Source: Clostridia bacterium (lineage in GTDB: Bacteria > Bacillota_A > Clostridia > Oscillospirales > QAKW01). Taken from it: a stretch of 28,107 bases of DNA. The stretch lies in NCBI GenBank assembly GCA_017396865.1, contig JAFQKO010000167.1, positions 1 through 28,107 on the forward strand, written 5' to 3'. The first letter of the stretch is position 1; the number at the start of each line of letters is the position of its first letter. Below, in pieces: positions 7,676 through 14,844 of this stretch. The position numbers and the translations under genes are program-made. Under the pieces are notes generated by a model. That model ran no database searches. It saw only the letters and a list, made by a program, of their open reading frames with translations, and was not told where the DNA came from.

Positions 7676-8527
7676 ATGAAATTCGGATTTGTTTTGGAGG
7701 GCGGCGCCATGCGCGCCATCTATACCGCAGGGGTTTTGGACGTTTTATATGAAGCAGGCATCCGCCCCGACGGTCTGATCGGCACCTCGGCGGGCGCCAT
7801 TCACGGCTGCAGCTTTCGCTCCGGTCAGCCGGGGCGCAGCATTCGCTACTACAAGAAATATTGCAAGGATCGGCGGTTTATGAGCTTTTGGTCGCTGCTG
7901 ACCACCGGCAGCATCGTGGGCGAAAAGTTCTGCTACTATGATTTGCCCGAGCGGCTGGACCCCTTCGACAACGAAGCCTTCAAGGCCGCCACCGATATGG
8001 AATACTACATCACCTGCACCGAGCTGGAAAGCGGCAAGGCGGTTTACAAAAAGACCGACGATCTCAATGCCGACATCCGCTGGATGCTGGCGGGCGCTTC
8101 GATGCCCTACGTATCCAAGAAGGTCAAATTAGAGGGCAAGACCTATCTCGACGGCGGGGTTGCCGATAGCATTCCCATCGAAGCCTTCCGTCAAATGGGA
8201 TTTGAACGCAATTTGGTGGTTTTGACCCAGCCTGCAGGCTATCAAAAGAAGCCTCAAAACCCCAAAATGGCAAAGCTTTTCTACCGCAAATACCCAAGCT
8301 TCGTGCAAGCGCTGATCGAGCGGCACAACAACTATAATGCCACCCTCAAGCGGTTGGAAGAATTGGAGCAAGCGGGCGAGGTTTTGATCCTGCGCCCCTC
8401 CAAGGATCTGGGGATCAAGCGGATCGAAAAGGATCCCGCACGGATCGAGCTGCAATATCAGCTCGGTCGCAGCGATGCGGAGGCGATGCTGGATCGGCTG
8501 AAGGCATGGCTCGCCAAAGAATCATAA
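7676..8527 (+). CDS. Patatin-like phospholipase
   Basis: Predicted cytoplasmic serine acyl hydrolase. The oxyanion glycine loop is LEGGAMR (residues 7-13), the nucleophile serine sits in GTSAG (Ser38), and the second dyad residue is in DGGVADSIP (Asp159). The overall form, about 283 residues with no signal peptide, resembles the bacterial YjjU/RssA-like patatin branch. Start ATG has GAGGT five bases upstream. The end overlaps the convergent HTH gene by six bases. The natural lipid substrate is unknown; in bacteria such proteins act on membrane phospholipids or lysophospholipids. Confidence 0.88.
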   Translation: MKFGFVLEGGAMRAIYTAGVLDVLYEAGIRPDGLIGTSAGAIHGCSFRSGQPGRSIRYYKKYCKDRRFMSFWSLLTTGSIVGEKFCYYDLPERLDPFDNEAFKAATDMEYYITCTELESGKAVYKKTDDLNADIRWMLAGASMPYVSKKVKLEGKTYLDGGVADSIPIEAFRQMGFERNLVVLTQPAGYQKKPQNPKMAKLFYRKYPSFVQALIERHNNYNATLKRLEELEQAGEVLILRPSKDLGIKRIEKDPARIELQYQLGRSDAEAMLDRLKAWLAKES

Positions 8528-8950
8528 CAGCTTTTCTCCGTGGTCGTAAAGCAGGCCGTTGATCTCCATCACGCTGCGACCGTTCAGGATACCGCTGATC
8601 AGAATACTATCGCGCCGCGAGCGGGCATAGAGCGGGGCCTCCCCCGCATATTTCAGCGCCTGATCGGTTTCCTCCGCATTCAAGCCGATCCCGATACAAA
8701 GGGCGATCAGCTTATCCCGCGAGGGAAGCCGACTGCCCGAGAAAAGCTGATAGCCATAAATCTCGTTGATCTCCGCCCGCTTGAGAACGTGGGATTTTTT
8801 CAGCCCGCGCTCTGCGCAGATTCGATCCAGATAAGCGCCGATCCCATCCCGCACCAGATGCGGCTCATTTTCCTTCAGATATCGATCCAGATTGCAATCG
8901 GCTTTCAGATCGCTCAAAAGATCATCGGTCTTTTTCTTCAACATCAGCAT
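8522..8950 (-). CDS. HTH-type regulator next to a protein kinase
   Basis: About 142 residues. A central segment (DGIGAYLDRICAERGLKKSHVLKRAEINEIYGYQLFSG, then LPSRDKLIALCIGIGLNAEETDQALKYAG) has the layout of a Cro/C1-type helix-turn-helix with its capping helices. The C-terminal region (RDSILISGILNGRSVMEINGLL) resembles a short all-helical dimer or ligand region. The start is uncertain: the ATG at 8950 has AGGGG only three bases away, while the ATG at 8944 gives better spacing. It is divergent from a serine/threonine kinase gene across a 16-base palindrome, so the two may form a signalling pair. The target genes are unknown. Confidence 0.72.
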   Translation of the reverse strand: MLMLKKKTDDLLSDLKADCNLDRYLKENEPHLVRDGIGAYLDRICAERGLKKSHVLKRAEINEIYGYQLFSGSRLPSRDKLIALCIGIGLNAEETDQALKYAGEAPLYARSRRDSILISGILNGRSVMEINGLLYDHGEKLL

Positions 8951-8954
8951 CCAC

Positions 8955-8970
8955 CCCTTTTTAAAAAGGG
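8955..8970. promoter_or_regulatory. 16-bp perfect palindrome, candidate operator
   Basis: CCCTTTTTAAAAAGGG is a perfect inverted repeat. It lies between the divergent HTH regulator and kinase genes and overlaps the ribosome site of the regulator. It could be an autoregulatory operator or an RNA hairpin masking translation. Confidence 0.45.
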
Positions 8971-9007
8971 TATCACATCTTTTTTAAATTTTCAATAGGT
9001 GAACAGC

Positions 9008-9694
9008 ATGAATTGGTTAGAGCAGGCATTACAATCGGAATACGACGTTGTATCGATCCTGAACGACCGGATGGTGCGGCTGCGCCATCGGGATCTGCAG
9101 CAGGATCTTTTAAAAATCCGCACCAGCGGGGATGCGGCGGTTTACCGCGCCCTGATGCGCATATCCCATCCCAACCTTGCCCGCATCTACGATATTTTTG
9201 AGGATGGCGAGGAGCTGCTGCTTTTGGAGGAGTATATCGACGGCACCACCGTTTCCGATCTGCTGACCGCAGGGCTTTACACCGAGGAGGGGGTGCGCAC
9301 CGTGTGCGCCGCCCTCTGCGACGGCCTCTATGCGCTTCACACCGTCGGCATCATCCACCGCGATATCAAGCCCGAGAATATCATGATCGAAGGCGGCGGG
9401 CGGGTGGTTCTGATCGACTACGATGCTGCCCGCATCTTCAAGAGCGGCCGCTCGCAGGACACCCGCATTTTAGGCACAGCAGGCTACGCCGCACCGGAGC
9501 AGTTCGGTATCGCCCAGACCGATGAGCGCTCCGATATCTATTCGCTGGGCATCCTGATGAACGTGATGCTGACAGGCTGCCACCCCTCCTCACGGCTGTA
9601 TAACGGGAAGCTGCGCAAGGTTATTGAACGCTGCACCCACATCGATCCCGCCGCCCGCTTCCGTGATACTGCGGAATTAAAGAAATATTTATAA
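9008..9694 (+). CDS. Compact Hanks-type serine/threonine protein kinase
   Basis: A 228-residue soluble kinase. Visible motifs are the ATP lysine in LLKI (Lys36), catalytic loop HRDIKPEN (117-124), metal-binding DYD in place of DFG (137-139), activation segment end GTAGYAAPEQ (156-165) and DERSDIYSLG (172-181). The N-lobe lacks a recognisable GxGxxG loop, and there are no PASTA or membrane segments, unlike PrkC. I chose the ATG at 9008, with AGGTG six bases upstream, over the GTG at 8999. It is divergent from an HTH protein that might be a partner or substrate; that is inference from position. Confidence 0.88.
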   Translation: MNWLEQALQSEYDVVSILNDRMVRLRHRDLQQDLLKIRTSGDAAVYRALMRISHPNLARIYDIFEDGEELLLLEEYIDGTTVSDLLTAGLYTEEGVRTVCAALCDGLYALHTVGIIHRDIKPENIMIEGGGRVVLIDYDAARIFKSGRSQDTRILGTAGYAAPEQFGIAQTDERSDIYSLGILMNVMLTGCHPSSRLYNGKLRKVIERCTHIDPAARFRDTAELKKYL

Positions 9695-9719
9695 AAACTA
9701 AGCAGGCTGCTTAGTACAA

Positions 9720-9757
9720 AAACGCCCTATGTTGCTATAATACGACATAGGGCGTTT
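9720..9757 (+). terminator. Terminator after the kinase gene
   Basis: Thirteen-base-pair stem AAACGCCCTATGT/ACATAGGGCGTTT with a 12-base loop. The following bases are T-rich (ATATTTTTG) and the preceding ones are A-rich. It separates the kinase from the lipoprotein gene. Confidence 0.75.
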
Positions 9758-9793
9758 ATATTTTTGCCTTAATTTCAAAAAAGGAGTATTGTT

Positions 9794-10177
9794 ATGAAAA
9801 AAACAGTTGCGTTCTTGCTTTGCGCACTGCTCTGCTTTGCACTTGTCGGCTGCAGCGGAAGCGGGCCCATCGACGTTGTGAAAAACGGTTGCATTGCGGA
9901 ATTCCCCGATAAGCCGATCGCCGAGGCCTTTACCGATGCCTTTGAGGAAATGGGCGCCGACGTAGAGGAGGAATGGGAGGTTGTTTCCGAGGGTGAATCG
10001 ATCGAAGTGCAGTGTGTTTACACCACCGACTTCGACGGCGAAGAGCAAACCATGAAGGTGAGCTATCTGCTGGATCCCGAGACCGAGGAGTTTTTCATCT
10101 TCTTCATCGATAACAACGGTGAAATGCTCGCCACCTCTGCGCAGATCAATGCATTTCTTTCCGCTAACATTTTCTAA
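9794..10177 (+). CDS. Small lipoprotein of unknown function
   Basis: A 127-residue predicted lipoprotein. The signal peptide MKKTVAFLLCALLCFALVGC ends in a lipobox (LVGC, acylated Cys20), followed by a Ser/Gly linker. The mature part is acidic and reads like a small alpha/beta domain with repeated beta strands (WEVVSEGESIEVQCVYTTDF, EQTMKVSYLLDPE, EFFIFFIDNNGE), perhaps cystatin- or DUF-like. I do not recognise the family. AAGGAG lies eight bases before the ATG. It is flanked by terminators on both sides, so it is probably transcribed alone. Confidence 0.8.
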   Translation: MKKTVAFLLCALLCFALVGCSGSGPIDVVKNGCIAEFPDKPIAEAFTDAFEEMGADVEEEWEVVSEGESIEVQCVYTTDFDGEEQTMKVSYLLDPETEEFFIFFIDNNGEMLATSAQINAFLSANIF

Positions 10178-10179
10178 AA

Positions 10180-10205
10180 AAAGAGACTACAGGTCTCTTT
10201 TTTTT
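10180..10205 (+). terminator. Terminator after the lipoprotein gene
   Basis: Eight-base-pair stem AAAGAGAC/GTCTCTTT with loop TACAG, then five more T residues, three bases after the stop codon. Confidence 0.85.
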
Positions 10206-10248
10206 CGCTCCGATTTATGATATAATGATGAAAAAGGAGGATCGAACC

Positions 10249-10965
10249 ATGAAGCAATGCATCCACTGCGGCAATCCGCTGGATGAGCAGGCCAATTTCT
10301 GCCCCTACTGCATGAAAACGCAGCAAGCGGCCGCGCCCGCTCCGCAGATTCAACCGAAAAAATCGCTCAAATGGGTTTGGTTCACCGTCCCGACTGCGCT
10401 CTTACTGATCGGCGGGATCCTTGCCGCCTTTTTCTTGCTGCCGCCGAAGGAGCAAGAAGCAACGCCCGAGCCGCCCGAGCAAACAGAAACGGCACCCGAC
10501 AATACGCCGAAGCCTCCCGCCGAGGAGCAGACCGAGGTGCCCACTCTGCAGACCAACCAAAGCGCCTACGATATCCATGCGCAATTCGGCACGCTTCTGG
10601 GCAAGAATTATGAGGAGGTGCGTAGCTTTTTCGGCACAGAAACCGCCCCCTCTACCGTCGACCGCTTCACCGAGCTGGAAACCCATTATTTTCACGGGAT
10701 CGAAATCACCGTTCTGCCTGCCGACGGTACGATTTATGCCTATACCATCGACTACACCCAAGCCGATCCGCCCCACCGCTACAACTACCGCGGTATCGAC
10801 AGTACCGCCTCCTACGGCGACGTGATCGAGCTGCTCGGCCTCCCCTCCGACGACAGTAACTATCCCTACGACGTCACCTACGCCATGGAGCAAGGATATC
10901 TCCGCGTCTTTTTGGGGCGAGAGCTGAAGGTTGAAAAGCTCTTTTTCCTGTTTCCGTACGAATAA
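10249..10965 (+). CDS. Zinc-ribbon membrane protein, unknown function
   Basis: A 238-residue protein in three parts. Residues 1-22 are a zinc ribbon (Cys4, Cys7, Cys18, Cys21 as CxxC...CxxC). Residues about 43-64 are a single transmembrane helix. Residues about 66-105 are a Pro/Glu/Thr-rich spacer leading to an extracellular domain of about 130 residues. That domain repeats a similar unit (SAYDIHAQFGTLLGKNYEEV and TASYGDVIELLGLP), as in SmpA/OmlA-like or DUF4309-like folds. The start is the ATG with AAAGGAGG eight bases upstream; an upstream ATG in the same frame has no site. Function unknown; such proteins are common sensors or anchors in Clostridia. Confidence 0.8.
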   Translation: MKQCIHCGNPLDEQANFCPYCMKTQQAAAPAPQIQPKKSLKWVWFTVPTALLLIGGILAAFFLLPPKEQEATPEPPEQTETAPDNTPKPPAEEQTEVPTLQTNQSAYDIHAQFGTLLGKNYEEVRSFFGTETAPSTVDRFTELETHYFHGIEITVLPADGTIYAYTIDYTQADPPHRYNYRGIDSTASYGDVIELLGLPSDDSNYPYDVTYAMEQGYLRVFLGRELKVEKLFFLFPYE

Positions 10966-11007
10966 AAATCACCTCGAAGGAAATACTTTCTTCGAGGTGA
11001 TTTTTTT
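10966..11007 (+). terminator. Hairpin with T tract that also masks the spoVAC ribosome site
   Basis: Fourteen paired bases (AAATCACCTCGAAG with CTTCGAGGTGATTT), extended by three more pairs across a bulge, then four more T residues. It looks like an intrinsic terminator for the zinc-ribbon gene. However, GAGGTGA in its 3' arm is also the only ribosome site for spoVAC, whose ATG is at 11012. Confidence 0.75.
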
Positions 11008-11011
11008 GAAG

Positions 11012-11446
11012 ATGACGAACCCGGAATATAATGCCTATCTAAAGAAAAAGACCCCCGACTCCCCCATCCTCAAGGATTGCACCTTTGCCTTTTTGGTGGG
11101 CGGCGGCATCTGCTGTATCGGGCAGGGGATCTCCGACCTCTTAAATATTTGGCTTTTCCGCGACGAGGTGCGGCTGTGGCTGCCCATCTGCATGATATTT
11201 CTCGGCGCGCTCTTTACCGCCATCGGGGTTTACGATAAGCTGGCAAAGCACGCGGGCGGCGGCACCATCATCCCCATCACCGGCTTTGCCAACTCCATCG
11301 CCAGCGCCGCCATTGAATTTAAGCATGAGGGCTTTGTCCTCGGCCTCGGCGCCAAGATTTTTCAAATCGCCGGGCCTGTCATCGCTTACGGCACGGTTGC
11401 GAGTGTGGTGTATGGGATTATTTATTGGGTAACAACTTTATTCTAA
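11012..11446 (+). CDS. spoVAC: Stage V sporulation protein AC (spore inner-membrane channel)
   Basis: SpoVAC is part of the SpoVA system that moves Ca-dipicolinate across the forespore membrane; in Bacillus it behaves as a mechanosensitive channel. The 144 residues include two hydrophobic segments, GALFTAIGVYDKLAKHAGGGTI, PITGFANSIASAAIEFKHEG and FVLGLGAKIFQIAGPVIAYG, all highly typical of SpoVAC. The ATG is assigned by family fit; a TTG at 11006 is an alternative with closer spacing to GAGGTGA. No spoVAD or spoVAE follows. Codons 106-144 plus stop are the segment repeated downstream at 15660, 18680 and 22535, which makes this the one intact member of a repeat family. Confidence 0.93.
   Translation: MTNPEYNAYLKKKTPDSPILKDCTFAFLVGGGICCIGQGISDLLNIWLFRDEVRLWLPICMIFLGALFTAIGVYDKLAKHAGGGTIIPITGFANSIASAAIEFKHEGFVLGLGAKIFQIAGPVIAYGTVASVVYGIIYWVTTLF
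11327..11446 (+). repeat. spoVAC 3'-end repeat, copy 1 (within the intact gene)
   Basis: These 120 bp encode E106-F144 and the stop. Copies 2 (15660-15779) and 3 (18680-18799) have exactly the same length, frame and orientation; copy 4 (22535-22612) is shorter. Sixty-four consecutive bases (11337-11400) are identical to copy 3. The upstream 315 bp of spoVAC are not repeated. Confidence 0.95.
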
Positions 11447-11447
11447 C

Positions 11448-11519
11448 GGGCGGATGTTGGCATCCGCCCCTACACGACATAATGCAAATATTCGTAGGGG
11501 TCGATGCCCACATCGACCC
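11448..11519. repeat. Two REP-like palindromes
   Basis: The first is GGGCGGATG-TTGG-CATCCGCCC (11448-11469), followed by CTAC. The second is GGGTCGATG-CCCA-CATCGACCC (11498-11519), preceded by GTAG. They sit between the spoVAC stop and its terminator. A similarly arranged set follows copy 4 near 22609-22726. Copies 2 and 3 lack them. Confidence 0.75.
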
Positions 11520-11520
11520 A

Positions 11521-11556
11521 CACAAAAGGCTTGACCGATTGGTCAAGCCTTTTGTG
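11521..11556. terminator. spoVAC terminator, version 1
   Basis: Perfect 16-base-pair stem CACAAAAGGCTTGACC/GGTCAAGCCTTTTGTG around GATT. It serves spoVAC on the plus strand and the activase gene on the minus strand. The same GGCTTGACC...GGTCAAGCC core recurs after repeat copies 2 and 3. Confidence 0.88.
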
Positions 11557-11557
11557 T

Positions 11558-11568
11558 TAGAATACTAT
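11558..11568. repeat. Left-end 11-mer of cassette A
   Basis: TAGAATACTAT directly after the spoVAC terminator. The same 11 bases start cassette C at 18857-18867. In both cases they include the TAG stop (minus strand) of the leftmost passenger gene. Confidence 0.6.
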
Positions 11569-12461
11569 CCCACCGCTACATTGGGTAATCCCATGGTTCT
11601 CATTTTTTCTGCAACCGAGGCAACCTGTTCGGTAGCGGGAACCGGGATGTCCGGCATCGGATAGGAAAGTCCAAGACAGTTGTATTTTCTGTCTGCGTAA
11701 TTGTGATAGGGCAAAATGCGCAATATTTTCATGTTTTTTAGCTGTTTCACAAAGGTAGCGATAGCCTCCCACTCACCGTCATTCATGGTGGGCACATAGG
11801 GGTAGCGGATCTCGAAGGGTTTACCGGCGGAGTCCACATATAAGATGTTTTCCAATATGTTTTTATTGGAAACTCCGGTGCACCGGATGTGTACTTTCTC
11901 ATCCATTGCTTTGATGTCAAAAAGGAAGGTATCCACATAGGGCAAAACCGCATCAATTGCAGCACGGTTTACGGCGGCGGAGGTATCAATTGCAATATTG
12001 ATATCCCTTTCTTTTAAACGCTTTGCAATCTCTACACATAGTTCCGCCTGTATCAACGGCTCTCCGCCGGAGAAGGTCACACCGCCGCCACTGTTTTTCA
12101 TAAAGATCTCATCTTTAAACAGTTCTTCAGTTATCTCCTCCGGGCCGAGGTCAATCCCCGCAGTCTCAAATGCTTTTTGGGGACAGACGGTTTCACACTT
12201 CCCGCAAAGAGTGCAATTCTCTCTTACGAAAACATGTTTGCTGTTTTCAATGATATTTGCATCGCATAGTTTGGTGCAGCGCATGCAATCCATACAAAGC
12301 CTTGCATCGTACATTTTTTCCATTTTGTGCGAAAGAGATTCGGGATTATGGCACCATTTGCAGCGCAAAGGACATCCTTTGAAAAACAACGTGGTTCTGA
12401 TGCCGTCACCGTCGTGGATCTCAAAGCGCTTAAACGACAAGATTCTTGCTTTCTTTTCCAT
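11565..12461 (-). CDS. Glycyl radical enzyme activating enzyme (radical SAM)
   Basis: It uses S-adenosylmethionine and a reduced [4Fe-4S] cluster to abstract hydrogen from the catalytic glycine of its partner, here the gene directly upstream. Seen: GCPLRCKWC with the CxxxCxxC cluster (Cys30, 34, 37), then two inserted ferredoxin-type clusters (Cys56, 59, 62, 66 and 83, 86, 89, 93), SGGEP (131-135) for SAM binding, and a typical 298-residue length. The ferredoxin insert is typical of activases for non-PFL glycyl radical enzymes (family knowledge). ATG with AAAGGAG five bases upstream; 15 bases separate it from the enzyme gene, so they are cotranscribed. Confidence 0.93.
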   Translation of the reverse strand: MEKKARILSFKRFEIHDGDGIRTTLFFKGCPLRCKWCHNPESLSHKMEKMYDARLCMDCMRCTKLCDANIIENSKHVFVRENCTLCGKCETVCPQKAFETAGIDLGPEEITEELFKDEIFMKNSGGGVTFSGGEPLIQAELCVEIAKRLKERDINIAIDTSAAVNRAAIDAVLPYVDTFLFDIKAMDEKVHIRCTGVSNKNILENILYVDSAGKPFEIRYPYVPTMNDGEWEAIATFVKQLKNMKILRILPYHNYADRKYNCLGLSYPMPDIPVPATEQVASVAEKMRTMGLPNVAVG

Positions 12462-12476
12462 AGTTTCTCCTTTGGT

Positions 12477-14660
12477 CTACTGCGCAGATTGGCATCTTCT
12501 GATGAAATCATCCTGCTTTTTTTTGGTCATTTTTACAAAATACTCGTTCCAACCGCACACCCGAACCTGCAAAGTGGAATAGCGTTCAGGATCTTTTTGT
12601 GCGTCATACAGGTCTTCCAACCCGAATACGTTTCCTTGCAAGACCATTCCTCCGCAGGCAAAGTAAGTACGTGCAAGGGCAGAAAAGGCTGCCATTCCCC
12701 GTTCCCCCTCCACAGCAGATGGATGAATGATAAAATCAAAAACTGCAGCATTGACCAAATTGGCAGTATCAATTCCCAATACGCTATGCATTGCAGCAGT
12801 GATACCCTGCCGCTCCATTCCTGCAACACTGCACATATTTTTGGAAAACATTGCTCTTGCGCGTCTTCCGTCGGGGGTAGCGGCCACGTATGCGGCGTGG
12901 TCAACACAGTGCATTACAGAGTCGGCACCGAGGCGGTATACCCCGCCGATCTTATTCTTTCTTCCAACGATCAAAGCGGCTAGATGGGCGTATATATCAC
13001 GTGCCAGACCGTCCGGCTCGGTCAAACCGTTTCCGTATCGGTTTTTCTCGTTCAGTATTTCGTTTCGCAGATCTTCGCCACCTTGCCAGTCATTTTGTAA
13101 CAGCTTGCGGAATTCATGAAGGGTGAGCCTTTTTTCGTCATATACATATTTTTTGATGATCAGAAGGGAGTCGACCGTGGTGCCGATGCCACACAATTTT
13201 AAGGAGGTGTTAGAATACACCGCACCTTGATTATAAATATCCCGACACTTCGCGATGCATGAGGCGAATGTTCCGGAATATAGCGGAGATGGATTTATCA
13301 GGTGCATGTATTCAGATTCCAAATCTATTGCACGGATGGTATTGTTTACAATGGTATCAAGCTGCACCAAAAACCGCCCATAGAATTCCTCATATGTGTC
13401 CGGATCGGTGCTATAGAGTGTTCCGCCATCTTTCCCCGTCAGCATATCCACACCATTATTGACAGCTAACTCCACCGCCTTGGGTATGCTGATCCAGGAA
13501 CAGCAGATCAAAGGTTCTTCCAAGCCCATTAGAGTTGGCTCATAGCACCCCTGAGGAACATAATGCTGCGATATTTCTCTGTCGATTCCAATTTTTTCGT
13601 ATGCATTCCATACCGCTTCATCCGATATCAGATTGATACTGCTGGTTCCGTTTCGTATCATTTCTAAAATCTGGCGAAGCAGGTCCTCGGGCATGTTTTT
13701 GTGATAACGAACGTGGATTTTGGGATTGGTTATCTTTAACTCGCTGTATACCTCAAGGATCAGCTTGGTCAATGCGGATGAAATGCAGTTTCCGTCTTTA
13801 TCTGCACCGCCAAGCCCAAAGGGTTGCCCCGCCCAACGGTCAGCAGCACTGTATTTGTTGAGGAAATACCTGAATAATTCGCGCACTTCTTCTTCGGTAA
13901 AACGACCGTTTTCCAAATCAGCAAGATAGAGCGGCTCATACAAGCGGTCAATGAGACCGAAAGAACGGGCATTTTCAAGCCCTACCTCATAGACCATCAT
14001 ATATAGATCGGTGAGCGTCATAGCCTGATATATGGTACGTGGTTCGTGCATCGTCAACTCGTTGATACACGCAGAAAACATATATGCCGCAGGGTATTTT
14101 AAGGAATTCTCGTGGATACGGTGCAACAAACGCATAATAGCGGAATAAACAATGATTACTGACTCAATGAAGTCCTTTTGCTCTTGCGCGGCATCCGGAT
14201 TCTGCAGCAGTTCAGCCTTTCGCACCTTTGCTCTTTCCAGCAGACCGGGAAAACCAAGATCTTGGATGTCGTTCCAGTTGGGGAGGGTGTGGTGATAGTC
14301 AATACACGGCCTGCAGCCCCATTCGAGAGCGCTTTTTTGCAGAGCCAACGCCTCCGGAGCCTGCTTGGAAAGAATGTGTGTTTTGAAAATCTCCGTATAT
14401 TTTTTCAGAAGCCGGTGGTGATTGATCTTAACAGCAAAGGGATTTAGAGGGTTGATCTCGATTTGGACATGATCGTAAAGATAAGAAAATAATTCTGCAC
14501 GCAAAAGTGTGGTGGGAACTGAATCTTTTTTTCCCTCATAGAGCTGCTGAAGACCTGCCTCAAGCGCATCGGGATTCAAACCGGTAGTAGTGTCAAAATG
14601 GGGACGCTCGAATTCGTGATCAAGTGATTCCCGATTTTTATAAAAATCTAATCCAAGCAT
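12477..14660 (-). CDS. Glycyl radical enzyme of unassigned substrate
   Basis: About 727 residues, in the range of pyruvate formate-lyase-like glycyl radical enzymes. The thiyl cysteine and acid-base pair are in VPQGCYEP (Cys372, Glu374), and the radical glycine is in RVCGWNEYF (Gly703). Standard family members have a Cys-x-Glu and a final R-V-x-G-Y/F motif; here the aromatic residue after Gly is Trp. The CxE pattern and lack of the adjacent CC pair of true PFL suggest a dehydratase- or lyase-type reaction on a small diol, amine or sugar acid rather than pyruvate. The ATG at 14660 has GGAGGT six bases upstream. Divergent AraC gene and promoter pair suggest substrate induction. Confidence 0.9.
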   Translation of the reverse strand: MLGLDFYKNRESLDHEFERPHFDTTTGLNPDALEAGLQQLYEGKKDSVPTTLLRAELFSYLYDHVQIEINPLNPFAVKINHHRLLKKYTEIFKTHILSKQAPEALALQKSALEWGCRPCIDYHHTLPNWNDIQDLGFPGLLERAKVRKAELLQNPDAAQEQKDFIESVIIVYSAIMRLLHRIHENSLKYPAAYMFSACINELTMHEPRTIYQAMTLTDLYMMVYEVGLENARSFGLIDRLYEPLYLADLENGRFTEEEVRELFRYFLNKYSAADRWAGQPFGLGGADKDGNCISSALTKLILEVYSELKITNPKIHVRYHKNMPEDLLRQILEMIRNGTSSINLISDEAVWNAYEKIGIDREISQHYVPQGCYEPTLMGLEEPLICCSWISIPKAVELAVNNGVDMLTGKDGGTLYSTDPDTYEEFYGRFLVQLDTIVNNTIRAIDLESEYMHLINPSPLYSGTFASCIAKCRDIYNQGAVYSNTSLKLCGIGTTVDSLLIIKKYVYDEKRLTLHEFRKLLQNDWQGGEDLRNEILNEKNRYGNGLTEPDGLARDIYAHLAALIVGRKNKIGGVYRLGADSVMHCVDHAAYVAATPDGRRARAMFSKNMCSVAGMERQGITAAMHSVLGIDTANLVNAAVFDFIIHPSAVEGERGMAAFSALARTYFACGGMVLQGNVFGLEDLYDAQKDPERYSTLQVRVCGWNEYFVKMTKKKQDDFIRRCQSAQ

Positions 14661-14725
14661 ACAATTACCTCCGTGCTTGTATAAAACAGCCATTCATTAA
14701 GAACAGGTTTTTGCTGTCAATTTCA

Positions 14726-14753
14726 ATTATATAAAAATATTTCTTGATGTAAA
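14726..14753 (-). promoter_or_regulatory. Promoter of the glycyl radical enzyme operon
   Basis: Minus-strand TTTACA (14748-14753) and TATAAT (14726-14731), spacer 16, about 65 bases upstream of the enzyme start. Confidence 0.7.
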
Positions 14754-14789
14754 TGCAGATATCCATCAAACAGATGTACAAATCAGTCA

Positions 14790-14818
14790 TTGACTTTGAA
14801 ACATCGAGAACTTATAAT
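14790..14818 (+). promoter_or_regulatory. Promoter of the cassette A AraC gene
   Basis: TTGACT (14790-14795) and TATAAT (14813-14818), spacer 17. It is divergent from the enzyme promoter; about 36 bases separate their -35 boxes, room for an AraC dimer site. Confidence 0.78.
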
Positions 14819-14844
14819 AGAAGCTGGAGAGGGATGATTCTTGG

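Noticed and set aside
9736..9741. TATAAT as a promoter for the lipoprotein gene
   Set aside because: It lies in the loop of a 13-bp terminator stem and has no matching -35 box; probably coincidental.
10221..10226. TATAAT as the promoter of the zinc-ribbon gene
   Set aside because: No -35 box at the right distance, and transcription from it would start within the ribosome site, leaving too short a leader.
12477..14660. Calling the enzyme pyruvate formate-lyase (pflB)
   Set aside because: It has a Cys-x-Glu catalytic motif and a divergent radical-glycine motif, and its activase has extra ferredoxin clusters; these fit non-PFL glycyl radical enzymes.
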